NCBI RefSeq assembly: GCF_002814235.1
Contig: NZ_PHSU01000042.1
Location: 62,001 to 126,000 of the forward strand
Reading direction: 5' to 3'
Origin: Pseudomonas sp. QS1027
GTDB lineage: Bacteria; Pseudomonadota; Gammaproteobacteria; Pseudomonadales; Pseudomonadaceae
DNA: 64,000 nucleotides
Each line of letters opens with the position of its first letter. The first letter of the stretch is position 1. This document shows positions 26,660 through 36,900 of the stretch, piece after piece. A model generated the notes under the pieces. That model worked only from the letters and a program-made list of their open reading frames with translations. It was not told the origin of the DNA and searched no databases. The position numbers and the translations under genes are program-made.

Positions 26660-27705
26660 GTCATTCGTTGCTGTTGAACCTGCATGACCTGGCCTGCGGC
26701 TATCAAGCGCAACGGGTTGTGCAGAACCTCAACCTGCATCTCAACAGCGGGGACATCGGTTGCCTGCTCGGCGCGTCCGGGTGCGGCAAGACCACCACCC
26801 TGCGAGCCATTGCCGGTTTCGAGCCGGTGCACGAAGGCGAAATCCAGCTGGCGGGCGAAGTCATCTCCCGCGCCGGTTTCACCCTCGCGCCGGAGAAACG
26901 CCGGATCGGCATGGTGTTCCAGGACTACGCGCTGTTTCCGCACCTGAGCGTCGCCGACAACATCGCCTTCGGTATTCGCCTGCACCCGCGCAAGGCCCGT
27001 ATCACCGAAGAAATGCTCGAGCTGGTCAACCTCAAGGGGCTGGGCAAGCGCTATCCCCATGAACTCTCCGGTGGCCAGCAGCAACGGGTGGCCCTGGCCC
27101 GCGCCCTGGCGCCGGAGCCGCAATTGCTGCTGCTCGACGAACCGTTTTCCAACCTCGACGTCGAGCTGCGGCGCAAGCTCAGCCAGGAAGTCCGGGACAT
27201 CCTCAAGCAACGCGGCACCAGCGCGATCCTGGTGACCCATGATCAGGAAGAGGCCTTCGCCGTCAGCGACCAGGTCGGTGTGTTCAAGGAGGGCCGCCTG
27301 GAACAGTGGGATACGCCCTACAACCTCTATCACCAACCGCAGACGCCTTTCGTCGCGAGTTTTGTCGGCCAGGGCTACTTCATTCGTGGGCAACTGAGCA
27401 GCCCCGAGTCAGTACAAACCGAACTCGGCGTGCTGCGTGGCAACCGGGCCTACGCCTGGCCCCTCGGCGGCGCAGTGGATGTGCTGCTGCGGCCGGATGA
27501 CATCGTCCATGCCCCGGACAGCGCACTGAAGGCAACGGTCATCGGCAAGACTTTCCTTGGCGCCTCGACCCTGTATCGCCTGCAACTGCCAACGGGCAGC
27601 CAGCTGGAATCGATTTTCCCCAGTCACGTCGATCACCTGCCAGGGATCCAGGTCGGTATTCGCGTGGCGGCCGAGCACCTGGTGCTGTTCCAGCCCGCCG
27701 CGTAG
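26656..27705 (+). CDS. ABC transporter ATP-binding protein, iron/spermidine (FbpC/PotA) type, orphan
   Basis: A 349-residue ATPase with two parts: the nucleotide-binding domain (Walker [11 protein letters not shown], signature [15 protein letters not shown], Walker [14 protein letters not shown]-loop [10 protein letters not shown]) and a C-terminal TOBE domain (from about residue 285). The Q-loop reads [10 protein letters not shown], as in FbpC. The ATG lies in the argF stop (ATGA), so it is translationally coupled to argF. No permease or binding protein gene is adjacent, so the partner subunits must be elsewhere. The argF coupling is conserved in P. aeruginosa, which hints at a link to arginine or polyamine metabolism, unproven. 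Confidence 0.88.
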   Translation: MSHSLLLNLHDLACGYQAQRVVQNLNLHLNSGDIGCLLGASGCGKTTTLRAIAGFEPVHEGEIQLAGEVISRAGFTLAPEKRRIGMVFQDYALFPHLSVADNIAFGIRLHPRKARITEEMLELVNLKGLGKRYPHELSGGQQQRVALARALAPEPQLLLLDEPFSNLDVELRRKLSQEVRDILKQRGTSAILVTHDQEEAFAVSDQVGVFKEGRLEQWDTPYNLYHQPQTPFVASFVGQGYFIRGQLSSPESVQTELGVLRGNRAYAWPLGGAVDVLLRPDDIVHAPDSALKATVIGKTFLGASTLYRLQLPTGSQLESIFPSHVDHLPGIQVGIRVAAEHLVLFQPAA

Positions 27706-27718
27706 ACCGTGAGCGGGA

Positions 27719-28189
27719 TCAGGCGCGGCCGATATCGGCGAACTTCGCCTGGGTATGCTCGGCCAGCACCGCTGGCGCCAATTCCACTTCCAGACCCCGA
27801 CGGCCGGCACTGACGAAAATACTCGCGAAGGGCTGCGCGCTCTGATCGATAAAAGTCCGCAGGCGCTTCTTCTGCCCGAGCGGGCTGATGCCGCCGAGCA
27901 GATAACCGGTGGCCCGCTGGGCCGCCGCCGGATCCGCCATCTCGACCTTCTTGACCCCCGCCGCCTGGGCCAACGCCTTCAGGTCCAGACTTCCGACGAC
28001 CGGCACCACCGCCACCAGCAATTCGGCCTTTTCCGTGCTGGCGAGCAGTGTCTTGAACACCTGCGCCGGAGCCAATCCCAGTTTTTCCGCGGCCTCCAGG
28101 CCATAGGAAGCCGCTTTCGGATCGTGTTCATAACTGTGCACGCGATGTTCGGCACGAACTTTTTTCAGCAGGTCCAATGCGGGGGTCAT
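27719..28189 (-). CDS. ybaK: Cys-tRNA(Pro)/Cys-tRNA(Cys) deacylase YbaK/EbsC
   Basis: Hydrolyses mischarged Cys-tRNA(Pro). 156 residues. The family hallmarks [13 protein letters not shown], the catalytic lysine in [15 protein letters not shown] and [17 protein letters not shown] are present. It is convergent with the orphan ABC ATPase and divergent from glpF. Confidence 0.94.
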   Translation of the reverse strand: MTPALDLLKKVRAEHRVHSYEHDPKAASYGLEAAEKLGLAPAQVFKTLLASTEKAELLVAVVPVVGSLDLKALAQAAGVKKVEMADPAAAQRATGYLLGGISPLGQKKRLRTFIDQSAQPFASIFVSAGRRGLEVELAPAVLAEHTQAKFADIGRA

Positions 28190-28390
28190 GGCAGGTCCAG
28201 GCGGCTCGAAAGACAGGCGTGGATTTTAGGCTATTCACAACGAAAAGGCTCTATGACAGGCCAAGCATCACGCTTTTCCCAGGCTGACCATAGCCAATAA
28301 ATACGTAAAAAACACCTGAGTCCTACATACAAATCATCCTCATTTACGCAGTCATTCCCCAAAAAGTGGACTATCGTTCATTTTCGACCT

Positions 28391-28419
28391 TTGACATCAG
28401 CGTTTCTTGTCTATATTTT
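28391..28419 (+). promoter_or_regulatory. probable glpF promoter, with GlpR-like sequence just upstream
   Basis: A perfect TTGACA at 28391-28396 is followed after 15-17 bases by TATATT/TATTTT. Immediately upstream (28372-28390) is ATCGTTCATTTTCGACC, which resembles the GTTC/TTCGA elements of the glpD operator, so GlpR may repress here. The transcript leader would be about 140 bases. Confidence 0.6.
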
Positions 28420-28510
28420 TTCGAAACTGAAGATTACAGTCCTACACTCAGCAGCAACGAGCGGTAAGCCGAAATCAGAGATGGGGATTCCTGAGCATCG
28501 GTGAAAGTCC

Positions 28511-28550
28511 ACGTCCGTCATTGGGACGGACGTCTAACAACAACAAAAAT
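28511..28550 (+). promoter_or_regulatory. glpF leader: stem-loop followed by Hfq/Crc (CA) motif at the ribosome site
   Basis: ACGTCCGTC and GACGGACGT form a nine-pair hairpin (28511-28533). It is followed at 28536-28550 by AACAACAACAAAAAT, a clean AAnAAnAA catabolite-activity motif directly before the GAGGTG ribosome site of glpF. In Pseudomonas such motifs bind Hfq with Crc and block translation when preferred carbon sources are present. The assignment here is inferred from the motif. Confidence 0.7.
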
Positions 28551-28561
28551 CGAGGTGTCCA

Positions 28562-29413
28562 ATGAGTACCGCTTTGAAACAACCATCGCTCTCGGGCCAA
28601 TGCATCGCCGAATTCCTCGGCACCGCGCTGTTGATCTTTTTCGGCACCGGCTGCGTTGCCGCGCTCAAGGTCGCGGGTGCCACCTTTGGTCTGTGGGAAA
28701 TCAGCATCATCTGGGGCATGGGCGTGAGCATGGCGATCTACCTGACCGCTGGCGTTTCCGGCGCTCACCTGAACCCGGCCGTGAGCATTGCGCTGTGCCT
28801 GTTCGCCGATTTCGACAAACGCAAACTGCCGTTCTATATCCTCGCCCAGATCGCCGGGGCCTTCTGTGCCGCCGCGTTGGTTTACACGCTCTACAGCAAC
28901 CTGTTCTTCGATTTCGAACAAACCCACCATATGATCCGCGGCTCCCAGGCCAGCCTGGAGCTGGCGTCGGTGTTTTCCACCTACCCCAACCCGGCCCTGA
29001 GCACCGCCCAGGCGTTCCTCGTGGAAGTGGTGATCACCGCGATCCTGATGGGCGTGATCATGTCCCTGACCGACGACAACAACGGCCTGCCCAAAGGCGC
29101 GCTGGCCCCCCTGCTGATCGGCCTGCTGATCGCCGTGATCGGCAGCGCGATGGGTCCATTGACCGGTTTTGCGATGAATCCTGCGCGGGATTTCGGGCCC
29201 AAGCTGATGACCTTCCTCTTCGGTTGGGGTGACATCGCCTTCACCGGCGGGCGCGACATTCCGTATTTCCTGATTCCGATCTTTGCACCGATTATCGGTG
29301 CCTCCCTCGGCGCCGCGGCGTACCGCGGGATGATTGCCCGCCATCTGCCCAGCGCCCAACCCGCACTACAGGAAGAGCCCGCGATCGCTGCCAAAAAGGT
29401 CCAGGCTTCCTGA
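28562..29413 (+). CDS. glpF: glycerol uptake facilitator
   Basis: An aquaglyceroporin that lets glycerol cross the inner membrane. 283 residues, six helices and two half-helices with NPA boxes in AHLNPAVSIAL and FAMNPARDFGPK; FEQTHHMIRGSQ and GRDIPYFLIPIFAP are typical of the GlpF branch. A GAGGTG ribosome site lies eight bases before the ATG, next to the Hfq/Crc motif. It heads the glp cluster; glpK follows after 93 bases. Confidence 0.96.
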   Translation: MSTALKQPSLSGQCIAEFLGTALLIFFGTGCVAALKVAGATFGLWEISIIWGMGVSMAIYLTAGVSGAHLNPAVSIALCLFADFDKRKLPFYILAQIAGAFCAAALVYTLYSNLFFDFEQTHHMIRGSQASLELASVFSTYPNPALSTAQAFLVEVVITAILMGVIMSLTDDNNGLPKGALAPLLIGLLIAVIGSAMGPLTGFAMNPARDFGPKLMTFLFGWGDIAFTGGRDIPYFLIPIFAPIIGASLGAAAYRGMIARHLPSAQPALQEEPAIAAKKVQAS

Positions 29414-31018
<1,605 letters not shown>

Positions 31019-31044
31019 CGTTGATCGTTAGGTTGAATACACTC

Positions 31045-31121
31045 CTGTAGGAGCCTGGCTTGCCAGCGAAGAGGCCCTTGAGGCCGCCAAAAGCTTCGCG
31101 GGCAAGCCCTGCTCCTACAGG
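31045..31121. repeat. REP-type inverted repeat
   Basis: CTGTAGGAGCCTGGCTTGC and inverse GCAAGCCCTGCTCCTACAG with about 40 bases between, separating glpK from glpR. Confidence 0.85.
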
Positions 31122-31301
31122 TGTTGTGGTGTTCCCGAGATCGGACGACATTCAACGGGCCGCCGGAACAAGAGCGACCTCGATAGCAACAACACACGAC
31201 GCACCCACCGCACATCCACGATTGATTGGCCCCGCAAGTGGCAGACAGGTCCTTCCTGCGGCATGATGGAAGAATTTGTACGGCAGCCCAAAGGACGCCC
31301 A

Positions 31302-32057
31302 ATGAATCTGCCTCCCCGCCAGCAACAAATCCTCGAACTGGTCCGCGAACGCGGTTATGTCAGCATCGAGGAAATGGCCCAGCTTTTTGTCGTGACCCCG
31401 CAGACCATCCGCCGCGATATCAACCAACTGGCGGACTCCAATCTGCTCCGTCGTTACCACGGTGGCGCGGCCTACGATTCCAGCGTGGAAAACACCGCCT
31501 ACGCCATGCGCGCCGACCAGATGCGCGATGAAAAACAACGCATCGCCGAGGCCATCGCCGCCCATATTCCCGACCACGCCTCGCTGTTCATCAATATCGG
31601 CACCACCACCGAATCCATCGCCCGGGCGCTGCTCAATCACAATCACCTGAAGATCATCACCAACAACCTGCATGTGGCTTCGATCCTCAGCGCCAAGGAC
31701 GATTTCGAAGTCCAACTGGCCGGCGGCAACGTGCGCCGTGACGGTGGTGTGGTGGGCCAGGCGAGTGTCGACTTCATCAACCAGTTCAAGGTCGACTTCG
31801 CCCTGGTGGGCATCAGCGGCATCGACGAAGACGGCAGCCTGCTGGATTTCGATTACCAGGAAGTCCGGGTTTCCCAGGCCATCATCGCCAACGCCCGTCA
31901 GGTCATCCTCGCGGCAGATTCCAGCAAGTATGGACGCAATGCCATGGTCCGCCTGGGACCTATCACCCTGATCGACTGCCTGGTGACCGACCAGGCGCCC
32001 GTGCCCTCGCTGACCCAGTTGCTGCACCAGCACAAGATCCGCCTGGAAGTGGTCTGA
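31302..32057 (+). CDS. glpR: glycerol-3-phosphate regulon repressor, DeoR family
   Basis: A 251-residue repressor released by glycerol-3-phosphate. The N-terminal winged helix-turn-helix is [20 protein letters not shown] followed by [15 protein letters not shown]. The C-terminal DeoR sensor domain contains [15 protein letters not shown] and [19 protein letters not shown]. The ATG at [11 protein letters not shown] has AAAGGA about eight bases upstream. The palindromes before glpD and the element before glpF are its likely operators. Confidence 0.95.
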   Translation: MNLPPRQQQILELVRERGYVSIEEMAQLFVVTPQTIRRDINQLADSNLLRRYHGGAAYDSSVENTAYAMRADQMRDEKQRIAEAIAAHIPDHASLFINIGTTTESIARALLNHNHLKIITNNLHVASILSAKDDFEVQLAGGNVRRDGGVVGQASVDFINQFKVDFALVGISGIDEDGSLLDFDYQEVRVSQAIIANARQVILAADSSKYGRNAMVRLGPITLIDCLVTDQAPVPSLTQLLHQHKIRLEVV

Positions 32058-32074
32058 GGTTCAGGCCTGCCCCC

Positions 32075-32223
32075 TGTGGCGAGCGGGCTTGCCCGCGCTC
32101 GGCTGCGAACCAGTCGCAAAATCGGTCATCTCGATCTGTCTGAAAGACCGAGCTCGCAGGTTTTAGGGCCGCTGCGCGCCCCAGCGCGGCGGTGCGGCGT
32201 TCCGACAAGCCCGCTCGCCACAG
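32075..32223. repeat. long REP-type inverted repeat
   Basis: CTGTGGCGAGCGGGCTTGCC and the inverse CAAGCCCGCTCGCCACAG lie at the two ends of a 149-base unit between glpR and glpD. The core GAGCGGGCTTGCCCGCGCT is a REP variety different from the GGAGCCGGCTTGC type; the interior has further GC-rich dyads. Confidence 0.8.
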
Positions 32224-32334
32224 CGCCTACGCGGCTCTCGCCCTACAATGTTCGATAATTTTCCTTTCCACCCATCCTGATGGATTTTTTCAATCAGGGT
32301 TGACTGGTCGTGGGCGCGTTTATCCGCTACTATT

Positions 32335-32360
32335 TTCGAAAATGAACATTAATGTTCGAA
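32335..32360. promoter_or_regulatory. GlpR-type operator upstream of glpD
   Basis: The perfect 14-base palindrome GAACATTAATGTTC (32344-32357) is bordered by TTCGAA on both sides. It contains the ATGTTCG/CGAACAT-like half-sites of GlpR operators and lies 35-60 bases before the glpD start, so GlpR binding there would block transcription. Confidence 0.75.
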
Positions 32361-32394
32361 TTCAAATATAGAGAAGACCCTGCGAGGCTCACCG

Positions 32395-33933
32395 ATGAAC
32401 CCCAGCACCTTGCCTGCCCCACCCCTTGCCGAGCTGTATGACATCGCCGTGATTGGCGGTGGTATCAATGGTGTCGGGATTGCCGCGGACGCAGCCGGTC
32501 GCGGTCTCTCGGTGTTCCTTTGCGAAAAGGACGACCTGGCCAGCCACACCTCCTCGGCCAGCAGCAAACTGATCCACGGTGGCCTGCGTTACCTGGAGCA
32601 CTACGAATTCCGTCTGGTACGCGAAGCCCTGGCCGAACGTGAAGTCCTGCTCGCCAAGGCCCCGCATATCGTCAAGCCGATGCGTTTCGTCCTGCCGCAC
32701 CGTCCGCACCTGCGTCCGGCCTGGATGATTCGTGCCGGCCTGTTCCTTTATGACCACCTGGGCAAGCGCGAGAAACTCGCCGGTTCGAAAAGCCTGAAGT
32801 TCGGCGCCGACAGTGCGCTCAAGGCCGAAATCACCAAGGGTTTCGAATACTCCGACTGCTGGGTCGACGACGCGCGCCTGGTGGTGCTCAATGCCATGGC
32901 GGCGCGGGAAAACGGCGCCCATGTGCACACCCGCACCCGCTGCGTCAGCGCCCGCCGCGACAACGGCCTGTGGCACCTGGAGATGGAACGCGGCAACGGC
33001 ACACGCTTCTCGATCCAGGCCAAGGCCCTGGTCAACGCGGCCGGCCCCTGGGTCGCCAAGTTCATCAAGGACGACCTGAAGCTGGAATCACCCTACGGCA
33101 TCCGCCTGATCCAGGGCAGCCACCTGATCGTGCCCCGCTTGTACGAAGGTGAACACGCGCACATCCTGCAGAACGAGGACCAGCGCATCGTCTTCACCAT
33201 TCCGTACCTGGACCGTTTCACCCTGATCGGCACCACCGACCGCGAATACCAGGGCGACCCGGCCAAGGTCAGCATCACCGAAGCTGAAACCGACTACCTG
33301 CTCAAGGTGGTCAATGCGCACTTCAAGAAGCAGCTGGCCCGCGGCGATATCGTGCACAGCTATTCCGGCGTTCGGCCGCTGTGCAACGACGAGTCCGACA
33401 ATCCTTCGGCGGTGACTCGCGATTACACCCTGGCGCTGTCCGGCGGCAACGCCGAAGCCCCGCTGCTCTCGGTGTTCGGCGGCAAGCTGACCACCTACCG
33501 CAAGCTCGCCGAATCGGCGCTGGCCCAGTTGGCGCCGTTCTTCAAGAACATGAAGCCAAGCTGGACCGCCACCTCGACCTTGCCCGGTGGCGAAGACATG
33601 ACCACGCGCCAGGCCCTGAGCCACGAGATCCGCACCCGCTTCGACTGGATTCCGAGCGAGATTGCCCGGCGCTGGGCGAGCACCTACGGCAGCCGCACCT
33701 GGCGTCTGCTGGAGGGCGTGCAGAACCTCAGCGACCTGGGCGAACACCTGGGTGGCGGCCTCTATACCCGCGAAGTCGATTACCTGTGCAGCGAAGAGTG
33801 GGCTTGCGCGGCGGTGGATATCCTGTGGCGGCGCAGCAAGCTGGGCCTGTTTACCACGGCGGCCGAACAGCAACAGCTGCAGCACTACCTGGAGAAGGTC
33901 GAGCAGCATCGCGGCAAGATCGAAGCGGCCTGA
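32395..33933 (+). CDS. glpD: glycerol-3-phosphate dehydrogenase (FAD, membrane-associated)
   Basis: Oxidises glycerol-3-phosphate to dihydroxyacetone phosphate and passes electrons to ubiquinone; peripheral on the inner face of the membrane. 512 residues. The FAD dinucleotide fold is IAVIGGGINGVGIAADAAGR, with SSKLIHGGLRYLEHYEF, NAAGPWVAKF and LSVFGGKLTTYRKLAE following. Its own promoter region carries the GlpR operator. A REP element follows the stop. Confidence 0.97.
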   Translation: MNPSTLPAPPLAELYDIAVIGGGINGVGIAADAAGRGLSVFLCEKDDLASHTSSASSKLIHGGLRYLEHYEFRLVREALAEREVLLAKAPHIVKPMRFVLPHRPHLRPAWMIRAGLFLYDHLGKREKLAGSKSLKFGADSALKAEITKGFEYSDCWVDDARLVVLNAMAARENGAHVHTRTRCVSARRDNGLWHLEMERGNGTRFSIQAKALVNAAGPWVAKFIKDDLKLESPYGIRLIQGSHLIVPRLYEGEHAHILQNEDQRIVFTIPYLDRFTLIGTTDREYQGDPAKVSITEAETDYLLKVVNAHFKKQLARGDIVHSYSGVRPLCNDESDNPSAVTRDYTLALSGGNAEAPLLSVFGGKLTTYRKLAESALAQLAPFFKNMKPSWTATSTLPGGEDMTTRQALSHEIRTRFDWIPSEIARRWASTYGSRTWRLLEGVQNLSDLGEHLGGGLYTREVDYLCSEEWACAAVDILWRRSKLGLFTTAAEQQQLQHYLEKVEQHRGKIEAA

Positions 33934-33968
33934 CTTCAGGCCCGTCTCAAGACTGAACGCTTTCCCTT

Positions 33969-34051
33969 TGTAGGAGCCGGCTTGCTGGCGATGAGGCCCT
34001 GAGCCTTGCAGCGCCCATCCGGGCGCCATCGCCAGCAAGCCGGCTCCTACA
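33969..34051. repeat. REP-type inverted repeat
   Basis: TGTAGGAGCCGGCTTGCTGG and its inverse enclose about 40 bases between glpD and the aatJ leader; the same type as the 5833-5920 element. Confidence 0.87.
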
Positions 34052-34118
34052 GTTTTTTCAACATGTCCAAGATCACCGAAAGCCTCGAAATCCACATCCT
34101 TCCTACATCCCTTTCCCA

Positions 34119-34163
34119 TTCGGTTTTCCGAACAAGCCTTCGCCCACCATTCGGCGAACCGGA
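34119..34163 (+). promoter_or_regulatory. two AauR-type inverted repeats upstream of aatJ
   Basis: TTCGGTTTTCCGAA at 34119-34132 is a perfect TTCGG-N4-CCGAA; TTCGGCGAACCGGA at 34150-34163 differs at one base. The two centres are 31 bases apart, three helical turns, as expected for cooperative enhancer binding. I recall this motif for AauR in P. putida. The sigma-54 promoter lies about 80 bases downstream. Confidence 0.8.
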
Positions 34164-34239
34164 CGCCAGACGCTCCGAAATCTCTCGAAACAATCAGAAT
34201 CCCCTTTAAAATCAATAGCTAAACCCACACCGCCAAGCC

Positions 34240-34255
34240 TGGCATGAGTCGTGCT
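34240..34255 (+). promoter_or_regulatory. sigma-54 promoter of aatJQMP
   Basis: TGGCATGAGTCGTGCT: GG at 34241-34242 and GC at 34253-34254 with the required ten bases between. A sigma-54 promoter is consistent with activation by AauR, an NtrC-type activator encoded at the end of the same gene group. The leader to the aatJ ATG is about 100 bases. Confidence 0.82.
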
Positions 34256-34368
34256 CTACACTCGGTACCGAATACTCAAGCCGTCCCTTGGGTCGTATGA
34301 GCGGTTCGAAGCACCCGAGAGTCGGCTAACCGACTCCATAAGAAAAACAATCTCGAGGAAATCATCTG

Positions 34369-35283
34369 ATGCGCATCGTTCCCCAGCTTCTGGGCGCAGC
34401 TATCGCTGTTGCTCTGATCAGTACTCCAGTTTTCGCCGATGAACTGACCGGCACCCTGAAGAAGATCAAAGAGTCCGGCACCATCACCCTCGGGCATCGC
34501 GACAGCTCCATTCCGTTCTCCTACATCGCGGATGCTTCCGGCAAGCCAGTGGGCTACTCCCACGATATCCAGTTGGCCATCGTCGACGGCATCAAGAAAG
34601 ACCTCGGTCTGCCGGACCTCAAGGTCAAGTACAACCTGGTCACTTCCCAGACCCGTATCCCGCTGGTGCAGAACGGCACCGTCGACGTTGAGTGTGGTTC
34701 CACCACCAACAACGCCGAACGTGGCCAGCAAGTGGACTTCTCGGTTGGTATCTTCGAAATCGGCACCCGCCTGCTGTCGAAGAAAGACTCCACCTACAAG
34801 GACTTCGCCGACCTCAAGGGCAAGAACGTCGTGACCACCGCCGGCACCACGTCCGAGCGCATCATCAAGGCGATGAACGCCGACAAGCAGATGGGCATGA
34901 ACGTTATCTCCGCCAAGGACCATGGCGAAGCCTTCAACATGCTCGAAAGCGGCCGCGCCGTGGCCTTCATGATGGACGACGCCCTGCTCGCCGGGGAAAT
35001 GGCCAAGGCCAAGAAGCCGGATGACTGGGCCGTGACCGGTACCCCTCAGTCCTACGAAATCTATGGTTGCATGGTCCGCAAGGACGACCCGGCCTTCAAG
35101 AAAGCCGTGGATGACGCCATCGTCGCGACCTACAAGTCCGGCGAGATCAACAAGATCTACGCCAAGTGGTTCACCCAGCCGATTCCACCAAAAGGCCTGA
35201 ACCTGAACTTCCCGATGAGCGAAGAGCTCAAGGCGCTGCTGGCCAATCCGAACGACAAGCCAGCACCGGACAAAAAGATCTGA
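34369..35283 (+). CDS. aatJ: glutamate/aspartate ABC transporter periplasmic binding protein
   Basis: Captures acidic amino acids in the periplasm. 304 residues with a signal peptide (LLGAAIAVALISTPVFA-DE). The type-3 binding fold shows ITLGHRDSSIPFSYI, VECGSTTNNAERGQQVDFSV and VVTTAGTTSERIIKAMN, the GltI/AatJ signature. It is separated from the permeases by a 199-base gap with two hairpins, which should lower permease expression relative to the binding protein. The sigma-54 promoter and AauR sites upstream indicate induction by acidic amino acids. Confidence 0.96.
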   Translation: MRIVPQLLGAAIAVALISTPVFADELTGTLKKIKESGTITLGHRDSSIPFSYIADASGKPVGYSHDIQLAIVDGIKKDLGLPDLKVKYNLVTSQTRIPLVQNGTVDVECGSTTNNAERGQQVDFSVGIFEIGTRLLSKKDSTYKDFADLKGKNVVTTAGTTSERIIKAMNADKQMGMNVISAKDHGEAFNMLESGRAVAFMMDDALLAGEMAKAKKPDDWAVTGTPQSYEIYGCMVRKDDPAFKKAVDDAIVATYKSGEINKIYAKWFTQPIPPKGLNLNFPMSEELKALLANPNDKPAPDKKI

Positions 35284-35297
35284 TGCACCTCTGAGCG

Positions 35298-35332
35298 AAC
35301 TCCCGGTGGCGCGAACGCGCATCCGGGAGTTT
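35298..35332 (+). terminator. attenuating hairpin after aatJ
   Basis: AACTCCCGG and CCGGGAGTT enclose a second small stem (GCGC-GAA-GCGC). Only a short T-rich tail follows, so it probably acts as a partial terminator or as a 3' stabiliser of the aatJ message. Confidence 0.7.
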
Positions 35333-35403
35333 GTTGACACCTGCTGTACTGGCTTCTTCTATTGAGATGGGAAAGACACTCGGACCGCGAGCGGTACGTG
35401 TGT

Positions 35404-35424
35404 GCCTGACGAAGCACGTCAGGC
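35404..35424 (+). other. second stem-loop in the aatJ-aatQ gap
   Basis: GCCTGACG, AAGCA, CGTCAGGC: a perfect eight-pair stem with a five-base loop about 60 bases before aatQ. It is not followed by a T run. It may set the 5' end of processed permease mRNA. Confidence 0.6.
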
Positions 35425-35482
35425 GGGGCGGAGTCCCGGGAAGCACGTGCGTGACCACTGATTGATCCGAGGGGAGACCCGA

Positions 35483-36229
35483 ATGAATTACAACTGGGAC
35501 TGGGGCGTGTTCTTCAAGTCCACCGGCGTGGGCAGCGAGACCTATCTCGACTGGTTCATCTCCGGGCTGGGCTGGACCATCGCCATCGCCGTGGTGGCCT
35601 GGATCGTTGCACTGATCCTCGGCTCGCTGCTGGGCGTGATGCGCACCGTACCAAACCGCGTGGTATCGGGCATTGCCACGGTCTACGTGGAAATCTTCCG
35701 CAACGTGCCACTGCTGGTGCAACTGTTCATCTGGTACTTCCTGGTGCCCGATCTGCTGCCGCAAAACCTGCAGGACTGGTACAAACAGGACCTCAACCCG
35801 ACCACCTCGGCCTACCTGAGCGTCGTCGTCTGCCTGGGCCTGTTCACCGCCGCGCGGGTCTGCGAACAAGTGCGCACCGGTATCCAGGCGCTGCCCCGCG
35901 GCCAGGAATCGGCGGCCCGCGCCATGGGCTTCAAGCTGCCGCAGATCTACTGGAACGTGCTGCTGCCGCAAGCCTACCGGATCATCATTCCGCCGCTTAC
36001 CTCGGAATTCCTCAACGTCTTCAAGAACTCCTCCGTGGCCTCGCTGATCGGCTTGATGGAACTGCTCGCGCAGACCAAGCAGACCGCCGAGTTCTCCGCC
36101 AACCTGTTCGAAGCCTTCACCCTGGCGACGCTGATCTACTTCACCCTGAACATGAGCCTGATGCTGCTGATGCGCCTGGTCGAGAAGAAAGTCGCGGTGC
36201 CCGGCCTGATCTCCGTGGGGGGTAAATAA
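35483..36229 (+). CDS. aatQ: glutamate/aspartate ABC transporter permease
   Basis: Inner-membrane permease, 248 residues. MNYNWDWGVFFKSTGVGSET is the typical GltJ/AatQ start; VEIFRNVPLLVQLFIWYF and the EAA loop (ESAARAMGFKLPQIYWNVLLPQ, in two parts) are clear. The ATG at 35483 has GAGGGGAG upstream. Its stop overlaps the aatM start (TAATG). Confidence 0.95.
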   Translation: MNYNWDWGVFFKSTGVGSETYLDWFISGLGWTIAIAVVAWIVALILGSLLGVMRTVPNRVVSGIATVYVEIFRNVPLLVQLFIWYFLVPDLLPQNLQDWYKQDLNPTTSAYLSVVVCLGLFTAARVCEQVRTGIQALPRGQESAARAMGFKLPQIYWNVLLPQAYRIIIPPLTSEFLNVFKNSSVASLIGLMELLAQTKQTAEFSANLFEAFTLATLIYFTLNMSLMLLMRLVEKKVAVPGLISVGGK

Positions 36230-36900
36230 TGGACTTCGATTTCAGTGGTATCGTCCCGGCCATTCCGGGTCTCTGGAACGGCATGTTGATGACCCTGCAG
36301 CTGATGGTGCTGGGCGTTGTCGGCGGCCTGGTCATCGGTACGCTCCTGGCCTTGATGCGCTTGTCTTCGAACAAGCTGCTGGCCAACCTCGCCGGTGCCT
36401 ACGTCAACTACTTCCGCTCGATCCCGCTGCTGCTGGTGATCACCTGGTTCTACCTGGCAGTGCCGTTCGTCCTGCGCTGGATCACCGGCGAAGACACGCC
36501 GATCGGTGCGTTCGCCTCCTGCATCGTGGCCTTCATGATGTTCGAAGCGGCGTACTTCTGCGAAATCGTCCGGGCCGGCGTGCAGTCGATCGCCAAGGGC
36601 CAGATGGGCGCCGCCCAGGCCCTGGGCATGAGCTATGGCCAGACCATGCGCCTGATCATCCTGCCCCAGGCGTTCCGCAAGATGACCCCACTGCTGTTGC
36701 AGCAGAGCATCATCCTGTTCCAGGACACGTCGCTGGTCTACACCGTGGGCCTGGTGGACTTCCTCAACGCCTCGCGCTCGAGCGGCGATATCATCGGCCG
36801 CTCCAATGAATTCCTGATCTTCGCAGGGCTCGTCTACTTCACAATCAGCTTTGCCGCCTCGCTGCTGGTCAAGCGTCTGCAAAAAAGGTTTGCCGTATGA
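36229..36900 (+). CDS. aatM: glutamate/aspartate ABC transporter permease
   Basis: Second permease, 223 residues, GltK type. [19 protein letters not shown] at the start, [16 protein letters not shown] and the EAA loop ([27 protein letters not shown]) are present. It overlaps aatQ by one base and aatP by four. Confidence 0.95.
   Translation: MDFDFSGIVPAIPGLWNGMLMTLQLMVLGVVGGLVIGTLLALMRLSSNKLLANLAGAYVNYFRSIPLLLVITWFYLAVPFVLRWITGEDTPIGAFASCIVAFMMFEAAYFCEIVRAGVQSIAKGQMGAAQALGMSYGQTMRLIILPQAFRKMTPLLLQQSIILFQDTSLVYTVGLVDFLNASRSSGDIIGRSNEFLIFAGLVYFTISFAASLLVKRLQKRFAV

Noticed and set aside
28200-28560. Riboswitch in the glpF leader
   Set aside because: Only one simple stem-loop and an A-rich Hfq-type motif are present; no known riboswitch core is visible.
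31045-34051. Paired inverted repeats as a CRISPR array or IS ends
   Set aside because: Each is an isolated dyad without equal spacers, transposase genes or direct-repeat flanks; they fit REP elements.
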